Origin: AA29 sp041481445
GTDB taxonomy: Bacteria > Acidobacteriota > Vicinamibacteria > Fen-336
Length of the DNA stretch: 12,482 nt
Direction: 5' to 3'
Assembly: GCA_041481445.1 (NCBI GenBank)
Contig: JBGPBV010000183.1
Span: 1 to 12,482, forward strand
Shown: positions 1 to 7,353 of the stretch, one piece after another
Numbering within the stretch: position 1 is the stretch's first letter
Layout of the letters: the number at the start of each line of letters is the position of its first letter
Notes under the pieces: generated by a model
Databases searched by the model: none
What the model saw: the letters and a program-made list of their open reading frames with translations, nothing else
Told to the model about the DNA's origin: nothing
Made by a program: the position numbers and the translations under genes

Positions 1-1
1 C

Positions 2-418
2 ACGCATCCGCGGCGGAGTCGCGGGCAGTCGAAGGACTCGAGGAACATTCCGGCCGCCGTCAAGCGGGCGGTTCGGGAGAGGGATGGAGAGCGTTGCACG
101 TGGGCGAGCCCGAGCGGACACCCGTGCGAGGCCCGGCGCTTGCTCGAGTTCCATCACGACGATCCTTACGGGGTCGGAGGCAAGTCGACCGTGGATCGGA
201 TCCGGCTCCTGTGCCGGATCCACAACGATCACGAGGCGCGGCTCTTCTACGGCCCGCGCCGGCGTTACGTGGGCGCGGGGGTCGTGGACCAAGTGGGGGC
301 GGGGGTCGTGGACGAATCGGATGGAAGGACTTGGCCGATCGCCAGCAGGCTACCCGTCCCGGGACGGGTGAATGATTCGCTTCCGGCGGGTTTGAACGAA
401 CGTCAGGGACCGGGATGA
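2..418 (+). CDS. HNH endonuclease, C-terminal part (5' end outside window)
   Basis: The open frame enters from the left edge without a start and ends at TGA 416-418, giving 138 residues. Residues 14-84 look like the HNH module common in high-GC environmental bacteria: a helix of the form IPAAVKRAVRERDGERC, a Cys at 32 and another at 42, then the LEFHH core (H51, H52), a GG turn at 59-60, a Cys at 71 and the final HN (H74, N75) followed by EARLFYG. This beta-beta-alpha-metal fold binds a divalent cation and cuts DNA; the Cys residues may hold a structural zinc. The usual N-terminal part of such proteins lies outside the window, so the substrate and role (mobile element, defence, repair) cannot be judged. 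The tail after residue 84 is low in conservation signals and contains an 8-residue tandem duplication. The HNH assignment is seen in sequence; the wider role is unknown. Confidence 0.78.
   Translation, partial: THPRRSRGQSKDSRNIPAAVKRAVRERDGERCTWASPSGHPCEARRLLEFHHDDPYGVGGKSTVDRIRLLCRIHNDHEARLFYGPRRRYVGAGVVDQVGAGVVDESDGRTWPIASRLPVPGRVNDSLPAGLNERQGPG
269..316 (+). repeat. Two-copy 24-bp tandem repeat inside the HNH gene tail
   Basis: Two adjacent 24-nt units (269-292 and 293-316) differ at only a few bases and encode VGAGVVDQ then VGAGVVDE. The unit length is a multiple of three, so the frame is kept. It lies just after the HNH core, in a linker or tail region, and looks like a recent in-frame slippage duplication. 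Confidence 0.8.
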
Positions 419-560
419 CCGTCGGGGGCACACAGCAGGATCGGAGGCGCGGGCGCCGTCTTCAGGGCCTCGGGCGCGGACCCAGATCCGGACGGGTGGG
501 GACCCGCGCTGTTGTTCGGACCCGCGGCACGGCTCGGAGCCGCGAGCGCCTCACCGATCC

Positions 561-2696
561 TCAATGCTCTCCGCGGTCGCGCGCCGCCGCCTTGAGCTGC
601 TCGTCCAGCTTCCGGCTCCACTCCGCGGGCGTGATCGTCTTGAGCTGATCGAGCGAGGAGGCGGCCAGGACCAGCTTCGCCACCACCGGCGCCACCGCCA
701 GCTCGACCTCGGCCTTGGGCCGCGCCGCCTTCTCCACGACGCCGCGCGAGGCCTCCGCCCAGCCCGCGCCCGCCTGCGTGCCGCCCTGGATCGCGTCGAG
801 GGCCTCGAGCCCGACCCGGCCGAGGGCGGACAGGTCGCGCGAGAGCGGCCGCGCCTCCTGGCCGAGCTCGGACGCGGTGAGGATCGGCTCCAGGACGGCG
901 TGGTTGTCGCGCCAGGTCGTGAAGATCCGGCGCAGGGCGGCGTCGTCGCGCGATCCCGGCGCGCTCGTGACGTACCGATCGACCTCGGCCTGCGCGGTGC
1001 GAATGGCCAGGCTGTCCGGCCGGGCCGTGTCCACCAGCCGGTCCAGCGGGGTGGATGAGAGATAGACGCGCTGCCCTCCCCGCCGGTAGTCCTTGAGCGG
1101 CGTCACCACGTCGGCCAGGACGCGCATCGACTCCGTGGGCTTGCCGGCAGTGAGGCGGGCCAGCATGGGCTCGTAGCTCGACAGGTGGCTCAGGCCGAGC
1201 GCGCCCAGGCGCACGCTCTCGATCTCCAGCCGCCGGTACATGTCGGCCACGTCGCGGACCTCGGCCGGCGACCACAGGCGCTCGGCGATGGCGGCCGTGC
1301 GGGGCCAGATCCGCGAGTCGATCGTCTCCGGGCTCACGAACTCGCTCCACATCGTGGCCTCGCCGCCCAGGATGTGCTTGCGCTCGTCCGCGGTGAGCGT
1401 GCTGTCGGCGGGGATGGGGTCGGACGCGTAGTGGTCGGAGGCGGGATGGAGCAGGTCGATGTAGTAGCCGTTGGACAGGATCCCGTCGTAGCCGAGGCGA
1501 GCGGCCTCGGCCAGGGACTTCGGCCCCCGCCAGGAGTGCACGACGATGTTCCGGGGCAGCTCCGGGCTCAGGACCTCGTCCCAGCCGACCATGCGCTTGC
1601 CGTGACGGGTGAAGATCTCGTTCACGCGCTGGTTGAAGTAGGCCTGGATGCCGTGCGCGCCGTCGAGGTTCTTCCGGTAGATGAAATCCTGCACGCGCGC
1701 GCTTCCGTTCCACTGCCGGGGGGTGACCTCGTCGCCGCCGATGTGCATGTAGGCGTCGGGGAACAGGCCCGCCATCTCGCCGAAGAACTTGTCGAGGAGG
1801 ACGTAGACCTCGTCCTTCGAGGGATCCAGGACGTTGTCGAAGACGCCCCACTCGCGCACGATCGAGAAGGGGCCGGGCACCACCCCCAGCTCCGGATGGC
1901 CCACGAGCCAGCTCGTGGAATGGCCGGGCAGGTCGAACTCGGGCACCACCCGGATCCCCCGCTCACGCGCGTAGGCGATCACCTCGCGCACCTGGTCCTG
2001 CGTGAAGTACTTGCCGTCGGAGCCCATCTCGTGCAGCCGCGGGAAGACCTTGCTCTCGATGCGGAAGCCCTGGTCCTCGCTGAGGTGCCAGTGGAAGACG
2101 TTGAGCTTCACCGCGGCCATGCCGTCGAGGCTGCGCTTGACGACCTCGATGGGCTGCCAGCGCCGGCAGACGTCGATCATCAGGCCGCGCCAGGGGAAGC
2201 GCGGGCGGTCGGAGATCTTCACCGCCGCCACCACCGCGCGTCCCCCCTCGACACGCACGAGCTGCAGGAACGTCTCCAGGCCGCGCAGGACGCCGAGCGG
2301 GGTGGCCGCGGTGAGGCGGGCCTGTTTCGGCGTGACCGTGAGCTCGTAGGACTCGTCCTCCCCCACCGCCTGCACGGGCAGGTTGGGACCGGCGGCCTCG
2401 ACCACCAGGGTGGCCTTGGCCCCTCCCGGCCGCGCGACGAGGCCGAGCTTCGAGAGCCCCTCCAGGCGCCTGCGGGCGCGCGCGAGCGCGGAATCGATGC
2501 GCGGGTCGGCCGTGCCCGTCGATCCCAGGCTGAAGGCGCGGTCCACGACGAGCTGGCCCGGCTGCCATTCCAGGCGCGCCGGCGCCGGCATCAGGTCGTG
2601 CGCGTTCGTACGCTCCTCGGCACCGAGCTGGCTCGCGCCGGCCGCCACCACGGCCGCCACCCCCACGATCACGAGCATGCGCGCCCTCGCCTCCAT
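561..2696 (-). CDS. Exported GH20 beta-N-acetylhexosaminidase
   Basis: This predicted 711-residue enzyme removes terminal N-acetylhexosamine residues from glycans such as chitin or peptidoglycan fragments or glycoconjugates. Residues 1-26 form a signal peptide (MEARAR, then a hydrophobic run, with likely cleavage around AAGA-SQ). Residues about 30-150 match the small alpha/beta domain before the GH20 barrel. The barrel starts near FPWRGLMIDVCRRW and contains FHWHLSEDQGF (F201 onward), VVPEFDLPGHS, the catalytic pair D322-E323 in HIGGDEVTP, and the late motif MWSEFVSPETIDSRIWPR. GH20 enzymes use substrate-assisted catalysis, with the Glu as acid/base and the Asp orienting the acetamido group. 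About 200 further residues follow the barrel. I chose ATG 2694-2696 because GGGAGG sits 9 nt upstream; a GTG at 2741 would add 15 residues that mask the signal peptide. It stands alone, divergent from the cytochrome operon. The exact substrate is not visible. Confidence 0.93.
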   Translation of the reverse strand: MEARARMLVIVGVAAVVAAGASQLGAEERTNAHDLMPAPARLEWQPGQLVVDRAFSLGSTGTADPRIDSALARARRRLEGLSKLGLVARPGGAKATLVVEAAGPNLPVQAVGEDESYELTVTPKQARLTAATPLGVLRGLETFLQLVRVEGGRAVVAAVKISDRPRFPWRGLMIDVCRRWQPIEVVKRSLDGMAAVKLNVFHWHLSEDQGFRIESKVFPRLHEMGSDGKYFTQDQVREVIAYARERGIRVVPEFDLPGHSTSWLVGHPELGVVPGPFSIVREWGVFDNVLDPSKDEVYVLLDKFFGEMAGLFPDAYMHIGGDEVTPRQWNGSARVQDFIYRKNLDGAHGIQAYFNQRVNEIFTRHGKRMVGWDEVLSPELPRNIVVHSWRGPKSLAEAARLGYDGILSNGYYIDLLHPASDHYASDPIPADSTLTADERKHILGGEATMWSEFVSPETIDSRIWPRTAAIAERLWSPAEVRDVADMYRRLEIESVRLGALGLSHLSSYEPMLARLTAGKPTESMRVLADVVTPLKDYRRGGQRVYLSSTPLDRLVDTARPDSLAIRTAQAEVDRYVTSAPGSRDDAALRRIFTTWRDNHAVLEPILTASELGQEARPLSRDLSALGRVGLEALDAIQGGTQAGAGWAEASRGVVEKAARPKAEVELAVAPVVAKLVLAASSLDQLKTITPAEWSRKLDEQLKAAARDRGEH

Positions 2697-2705
2697 CGCC
2701 CCCGA

Positions 2706-2711
2706 CCTCCC
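2706..2711 (-). promoter_or_regulatory. Ribosome binding site of the GH20 gene
   Basis: On the minus strand this reads GGGAGG, followed by 9 nt and then ATG at 2694-2696. It is the best Shine-Dalgarno match I noticed among the gene starts here, and it fixes the start codon downstream of the alternative GTG at 2741. Confidence 0.7.
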
Positions 2712-2734
2712 TCGCACGGCGCCGGCCGCGCGCG

Positions 2735-2763
2735 TTGACACCCTTCGGAGCCAGGAATATTCT
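2735..2763 (+). promoter_or_regulatory. Predicted sigma-70 promoter for the cytochrome/CRTAC1 operon
   Basis: A perfect -35 box TTGACA (2735-2740) is followed by 17 nt and TATTCT (2758-2763), which matches TATAAT at four of six positions. Such a combination stands out in this GC-rich background. The expected transcription start near 2770 leaves only about 8 nt before the GTG start at 2778, so the transcript would be nearly leaderless. The -10 region overlaps the 8-bp palindrome GAATATTC (2755-2762), which could also help a weak promoter facing the GH20 gene. This is inferred from sequence only. Confidence 0.5.
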
Positions 2764-2777
2764 CACAGGCTCTGATC

Positions 2778-5606
2778 GTGCGGAAACTCGCCCTCGGCTT
2801 CCTCCTCCTCCTCGTCAACAGCGCCTACCTCGCCGCGCACGCCGACGCGACCCTGTTCTACTTCGCCAGCGTCGCCCTTCACCTCGCCCTGGGCGGCGTG
2901 GTCGCGATTGCCGCCGCTCGAGAGCGGCCCGGGTGGCGGCTCTGGCCGCGGCCGCTGCGGTGGGCGGCGCCGCTGCTGGCGGTGGCGGCGGGGCTCGGCG
3001 TGGCCCTGGCCGTCGTGGGGGCCACGCGCTCCCATGCCTGGATGCTGCGCGCGCACGTCGTCTGCGCGACCGCCGGCTCCGCGATCGTCGTGGCCTGGAT
3101 GGCGACGCGCCTGGCGCGGCGGGCGCCGCCCGGAGAGAGGCTGGCCGGCGGCGTCGGCCTCGGCATACTGGCCGCGGTGCTCGTGGCCACCGCCCTCGTG
3201 ATCGTCCGCGACCGGCGGGAGGCGCCCGTGCGCTACCGCATCGCGAACCCGGCCCTCCCACCCGAGACCATGGACGGCGAGGGCGCCGGCCCCAAGGCCC
3301 CCTTCTTCCCCTCCTCCGCCCAGACCAACGTGGGGGGCATCATCCCCTCGAACTTCTTCATGACCAGCCAGGTCTGCGGCCGCTGCCACCAGGAGATCTA
3401 CAAGCAGTGGTCCTCGTCCGCGCACCACTTCTCCTCCTTCAACAACCAGTGGTACCGCAAGTCGGTCGAGTACATGCAGGACGTCGTGGGGACGCAGCCC
3501 TCCAAGTGGTGCGCCGGCTGCCACGACCACGCCGTGTTCTTCAACGGCCGCTTCGACCGTCCGATCAAGGAGCAGATCCACACGCCGGAGGCCCAGGCCG
3601 GGCTGAGCTGCACGTCGTGCCACTCCGTGGTCCACGTGGCGAGCACGATGGGCCAGGGCGACTTCACGATCGAGTACCCGCCCCTGCACGACCTGGCCGC
3701 CAGCGACAACCCCGTCCTGTCCCGCGTCCACGACTATCTTCTCTATACGGACCCGGAGCCGCACCGCCGGACGTTCATGAAGACCTTCCACCGCGAGCAG
3801 ACGGCGCAGTTCTGCTCCTCCTGCCACAAGGTGCACCTCGACGTCCCCGTCAACGGCTACCGGTGGTTCCGTGGCTTCAACGAGTACGACAACTGGCAGG
3901 CCTCCGGCGTGTCGGGCGAGGGCGCGCGGTCCTTCTACTACCCGCCCAGGTCGCAGAAGTGCGCGGACTGCCACATGCCGCTGGTGGCCGCGAAGGACCC
4001 CGCCGCGATCGAGGGCAAGATCCACTCGCATCGCTTCCCCGCCGCCAACACCGCCCTGCCGTTCGTGAACGGCGACGCCGAGCAGCTCCGCGTCACCCAG
4101 GACTTCCTGCGCGACGGGCAGGTCACGGTGGACGTCTTCGGCCTCGCGCGAGTGGCGGAGGCGTCGGGGACGGCGGCCCCCGGGCCGGCCGGCGCCGCGC
4201 GCGCGGCGGAGCCCCAGCTCGCGAGCACGTTCGCCCAGGGCGAGGAGTCGGGCAGCTTCGGGCCCGTGGCCACGACCCTGGCCCCGCCGGTCGAGGTCGT
4301 GGCCCCCATCGACAAGGTGACCCCCACCGTCCGCCGCGGCGAATCCGTCCGCATCGAGGTCGTGGTGCGGACGCGCAAGGTCGGGCACTTCTTCCCCGGC
4401 GGCACCGTGGACGCGCAGGAGGCCTGGGTCGAGCTGGAGGCGACCGACGATCGCGGCCGCGTGATCCTCCATAGCGGCGCGGTGGCCGACGGCGGCCGCG
4501 GCCCCGTGGACCCCGGCGCGCACCTCTATCGCAACCTGCTCCTCGACGACCACGGCAACCCCATCAACAAGCGCAACGCCTGGATGGCGCGCTCCGTCGC
4601 CTACGTCCGCCTCATCCCGCCCGGCGCCGCCGACACCGTGCACTACCGGCTCCGCATCCCCGAGGACGGCGGCGACACCATCCGCCTCCGGGCCAGGGTG
4701 AACTACCGGAAGTTCTCGTGGTGGAACACCCAGTGGGCCTTCGGCGGGATGCGCGATCCGGCGGACAAGGACCCGTCGGTCACCAAGGACCACGACGACG
4801 GCAAGTGGGTCTTCACCGCCGATACCTCCGACGTCTCCGGGGGCATCAAGGCCATCCCGAGCATCCCGACCACGATCATGAGCAGCGCGGAGGCGACGCT
4901 GAAGGTCGCGGCCCGGGGAGCGGCCCTGCCCGCGGACGCGCCCCTGCTGGACAAGTCCGTGCGCGAGCGATGGAACGACTACGGGATCGGGCTCCTCCTG
5001 CAGGGTGACCTCAAGGGGGCGGAGGCCGTCTTCGAGAAGGTCACGGTCATGGAGCCGGGATACGCCGACGGATGGGTCAACGTCGGCCGCGCCCGCATCC
5101 AGGAGGGCAACATGGAGGCGGCGGAGCAGGTCCTCCGCAAGGCCCTCGAGGTCGATCCCGGCCTGGCCAAGACGCACTTCTTCCTGGCCACCGCGCTCAA
5201 GGCCCGCGGCCAGTACGACGAGGCCCTCGGCCACTTGCGCACGGCCGCCGAGAAATATCCGCGCGACCGCGTCGTCCACAACCAGATCGGCCGCGTCCTC
5301 TTCCTCAAGCGCCAGTACCGGGAGGCGGTGGCCGAGCTCCAGAAGGTCCTCGAGATCGATCCCGAGGACCTGCAGGCGCACTACAACCTCATGCTGTGCT
5401 GGCAGGGGCTCGGCGAGGCCGACAAGGCCCGCCAGGAGCAGACGCTGTATACGCGGTTCAAGGCGGACGAGAGCGCGCAGGCGATCACGGGGCCCTACCG
5501 GCAGCTCCACCCCCACGACAACAACGAGCGCCAGGCCATCCACGAGCATGTCGCGCCGCCGCCGACGGCGGCGGTGCAAGGCCCGTATGGGGGTGCGGGA
5601 CGATGA
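2778..5606 (+). CDS. Membrane-anchored five-haem cytochrome c with C-terminal TPR array
   Basis: This 942-residue protein combines three parts. Residues 1-145 hold about five hydrophobic helices (around 4-20, 24-47, 62-82, 88-110 and 122-143) with His at 21, 35, 86 and 93. Residues 190-430 form a cytochrome c554-like domain with five CxxCH haem c sites: CGRCH (C200), CAGCH (C245), CTSCH (C278), CSSCH (C346) and CADCH (C395). Extra His are present, as in SAHHFSS and HSHRFPAANT, the latter like the distal-ligand motif of multihaem cytochromes. A beta-rich segment around VGHFFPGGT (about 535) to 700 follows, as often seen after such domains. Residues about 730-900 contain four to five TPR units, then a His-rich tail (HPHDNNERQ, IHEH). 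The likely role is electron transfer on the outer face of the cytoplasmic membrane, with the TPRs binding partners. GTG 2778 is chosen because Arg-Lys precedes the first helix; no clear Shine-Dalgarno is seen. Its substrate and partners are unknown. Confidence 0.9.
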   Translation: MRKLALGFLLLLVNSAYLAAHADATLFYFASVALHLALGGVVAIAAARERPGWRLWPRPLRWAAPLLAVAAGLGVALAVVGATRSHAWMLRAHVVCATAGSAIVVAWMATRLARRAPPGERLAGGVGLGILAAVLVATALVIVRDRREAPVRYRIANPALPPETMDGEGAGPKAPFFPSSAQTNVGGIIPSNFFMTSQVCGRCHQEIYKQWSSSAHHFSSFNNQWYRKSVEYMQDVVGTQPSKWCAGCHDHAVFFNGRFDRPIKEQIHTPEAQAGLSCTSCHSVVHVASTMGQGDFTIEYPPLHDLAASDNPVLSRVHDYLLYTDPEPHRRTFMKTFHREQTAQFCSSCHKVHLDVPVNGYRWFRGFNEYDNWQASGVSGEGARSFYYPPRSQKCADCHMPLVAAKDPAAIEGKIHSHRFPAANTALPFVNGDAEQLRVTQDFLRDGQVTVDVFGLARVAEASGTAAPGPAGAARAAEPQLASTFAQGEESGSFGPVATTLAPPVEVVAPIDKVTPTVRRGESVRIEVVVRTRKVGHFFPGGTVDAQEAWVELEATDDRGRVILHSGAVADGGRGPVDPGAHLYRNLLLDDHGNPINKRNAWMARSVAYVRLIPPGAADTVHYRLRIPEDGGDTIRLRARVNYRKFSWWNTQWAFGGMRDPADKDPSVTKDHDDGKWVFTADTSDVSGGIKAIPSIPTTIMSSAEATLKVAARGAALPADAPLLDKSVRERWNDYGIGLLLQGDLKGAEAVFEKVTVMEPGYADGWVNVGRARIQEGNMEAAEQVLRKALEVDPGLAKTHFFLATALKARGQYDEALGHLRTAAEKYPRDRVVHNQIGRVLFLKRQYREAVAELQKVLEIDPEDLQAHYNLMLCWQGLGEADKARQEQTLYTRFKADESAQAITGPYRQLHPHDNNERQAIHEHVAPPPTAAVQGPYGGAGR

Positions 5607-7348
5607 GTCACCGGCGGCTGCTTGCCGTCATCCTTTTCGCGGCCGCGACCATCGCTCTCCTGACGGTGACCGAGCGGCCCGCCCTCACCGCGGCGCCGGC
5701 GCCGCCCTCCGCCGCCGGCATCACCTTCACGGATGCCACCGCCGCCGCCGGCGTCCGCTTCCGGCACACCTCGGGCGCGTTCGGAAAGAAGTACCTGCCG
5801 GAGACGATGGGCGCGGGCGTGCTCTTCGTGGACCTGGACGGCGACGGCTGGCCCGACCTCCTGTTCGCGAACTCGAAGAGCTGGCCGGGGCAGCCGGGGG
5901 CGCCGTCCCTGCCCGCCTTCTATCGCAACAATCGGGACGGCACCTTCACCGACGCCACGCGCGGCTCCGGCCTCGACGTCTCGATGTACGGCCTGGGCGG
6001 GGCGGCCGCCGACTACGACAACGACGGGCGGGTGGATGTCTACCTCACCGGGCTCGGCGGGAACCGGCTGTTCCACAACGAAGGCAACGGCCGCTTCACG
6101 GACGTCACCGCGAAGTCGGGCGCCGGCGGCAGCGGCTTCGGCACCAGCGCCGCCTTCTTCGACTACGACAAGGACGGCCGGCTCGACCTCTACGTCGCCA
6201 ACTACGTCCAGTGGTCGCTCGACAGGGACCTCTTCTGCACGCTCGACGGCACCCACAAGTCCTATTGCACGCCGGAGTCCTACAAGGGCCAGAGCCCGGC
6301 CCTCTACCGGAACAAGGGGGACGGCACTTTCGAGGACGCGACCGCGAAGGCGGGCCTCGTGGACCCCAACTCCAAGGCCCTCGGCATCGCCGTGCTCGAC
6401 TTCGACGACGACGGCTGGCCCGACCTCTTCGTGGCCAACGACACCCAGCCCAACAAGCTCTACCGCAACACCGGCAAGGGCACGTTCACCGACGTCGGGA
6501 TGTCGGCGGGGGTCGCCTTCAGCGAGGCGGGAGTGGCGCGGGCGGGCATGGGCACGGACGCCGCCGACTACGACGGCTCCGGCCGTCCCAGCATCGTGGT
6601 CGGGAACTTCTCGAACGAGATGATGGCCCTGTACCACAACGAAGGGACCGGCCTCTTCATCGACGACGCCGCCACCACCTCGATCGGGCAGGCCACCCTG
6701 CTCAGCCTCAGCTTCGGGGCCTTCTTCTTCGACTACGACCTCGACGGCCGCCTGGACATCTTCGCCGCCAACGGCCACGTCGCGGACGACATCCAGGCCG
6801 TGCAGGCGCGCGTGCGCTACGCCCAGCCCCCGCACCTGTTCCGGAACGCCGGCAACAAGCGGTTCGAGCCCATGGACGACGCGCTCGGTCCCGCCTTCAA
6901 GGAGCCGATGGTGGGCCGGGGCGCCGCCTACGCCGACTACGACGGCGACGGAGACCTCGACGTCGTGATCACCGCCAACAACGGGCCGGCCCGGCTCCTG
7001 CGCAACGACGGCGGCAACCGCAATCACTGGCTGCGCGTCCGCACCGTCGGGACGGCGTCCAACCGCGACGGCATCGGGGCGCGCGTGACCGTCACTCCTT
7101 CCGGCGGCACGCGCCAGTGGCGGACGGTCAAGAGCGGGTCGAGCTACTGCTCGCAGAGCGAGCTGCCGGTCACCTTCGGCCTGGGCTCCGCCGCCGGGCC
7201 GGTGAAGGTCGAGGTCCGGTGGCCGAGCGGCAAGACCGACACCGTCGACGCGCGCGCCGACGAGCGTCTCACCGTCCGCGAGGGGGAGGGACGCGTCGCG
7301 GAGCCGGCGGCCCCGGCGCGGGCCACCCGCCCGGGGCCGCGACCCTAG
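5603..7348 (+). CDS. Exported CRTAC1-family protein (FG-GAP/VCBS repeats plus ASPIC/UnbV domain)
   Basis: The 581-residue product starts with a signal peptide (MSHRRLLAVILFAAATIALL, cleavage likely before about residue 32). Seven FG-GAP/VCBS-type repeats carry Ca-binding DxDxDGxxD loops, for example DLDGDGWPDLLFAN at 77, DYDNDGRVD at 137, DYDKDGRLD at 187, DFDDDGWPD at 266, DYDLDGRLD at 377 and DYDGDGDLD at 445; the one at 322 (DYDGSGRPS) has lost the last Asp. These repeats typically build an integrin-like beta-propeller. Residues about 473-562 form an ASPIC/UnbV domain (NHWLRVRTVG, SNRDGIGARV, GSSYCSQSE, VEVRWPSG). Its ATG overlaps the previous stop as ATGA, which suggests translational coupling with the cytochrome. 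The family is widespread in Acidobacteriota and Planctomycetota, but its biochemical role is not established; a periplasmic or surface partner of the cytochrome is my inference. Confidence 0.92.
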   Translation: MSHRRLLAVILFAAATIALLTVTERPALTAAPAPPSAAGITFTDATAAAGVRFRHTSGAFGKKYLPETMGAGVLFVDLDGDGWPDLLFANSKSWPGQPGAPSLPAFYRNNRDGTFTDATRGSGLDVSMYGLGGAAADYDNDGRVDVYLTGLGGNRLFHNEGNGRFTDVTAKSGAGGSGFGTSAAFFDYDKDGRLDLYVANYVQWSLDRDLFCTLDGTHKSYCTPESYKGQSPALYRNKGDGTFEDATAKAGLVDPNSKALGIAVLDFDDDGWPDLFVANDTQPNKLYRNTGKGTFTDVGMSAGVAFSEAGVARAGMGTDAADYDGSGRPSIVVGNFSNEMMALYHNEGTGLFIDDAATTSIGQATLLSLSFGAFFFDYDLDGRLDIFAANGHVADDIQAVQARVRYAQPPHLFRNAGNKRFEPMDDALGPAFKEPMVGRGAAYADYDGDGDLDVVITANNGPARLLRNDGGNRNHWLRVRTVGTASNRDGIGARVTVTPSGGTRQWRTVKSGSSYCSQSELPVTFGLGSAAGPVKVEVRWPSGKTDTVDARADERLTVREGEGRVAEPAAPARATRPGPRP

Positions 7349-7353
7349 GCGTC

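Noticed and set aside
419..560. Small GC-rich hairpins between the HNH and GH20 genes (for example 493-506 and 530-542)
   Set aside because: Stems of five to six GC pairs occur often by chance at this base composition and no U-tract follows, so I do not call terminators.
1185..2738. Plus-strand frame opposite the GH20 gene
   Set aside because: It is antisense to a complete GH20 enzyme with catalytic motifs; its own translation is His/Ala/Arg-rich without family features.
2697..2741. Upstream GTG start for the GH20 gene
   Set aside because: It adds 15 Arg/Gly-rich residues ahead of a clear signal peptide, while ATG 2696 has GGGAGG at 9 nt.
2763..5579. Long antisense frame opposite the cytochrome gene (938 codons)
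   Set aside because: It is a typical high-GC mirror frame rich in Arg, Val, His and Asp, with no recognisable domain, while the opposite strand encodes CxxCH motifs and TPRs.
5005..7353. Upstream extension of the large CRTAC1 frame
   Set aside because: It is an Arg/Ser/Pro-rich out-of-frame shadow of the cytochrome and first CRTAC1 genes. The real start with a signal-like N-terminus is ATG 7354.
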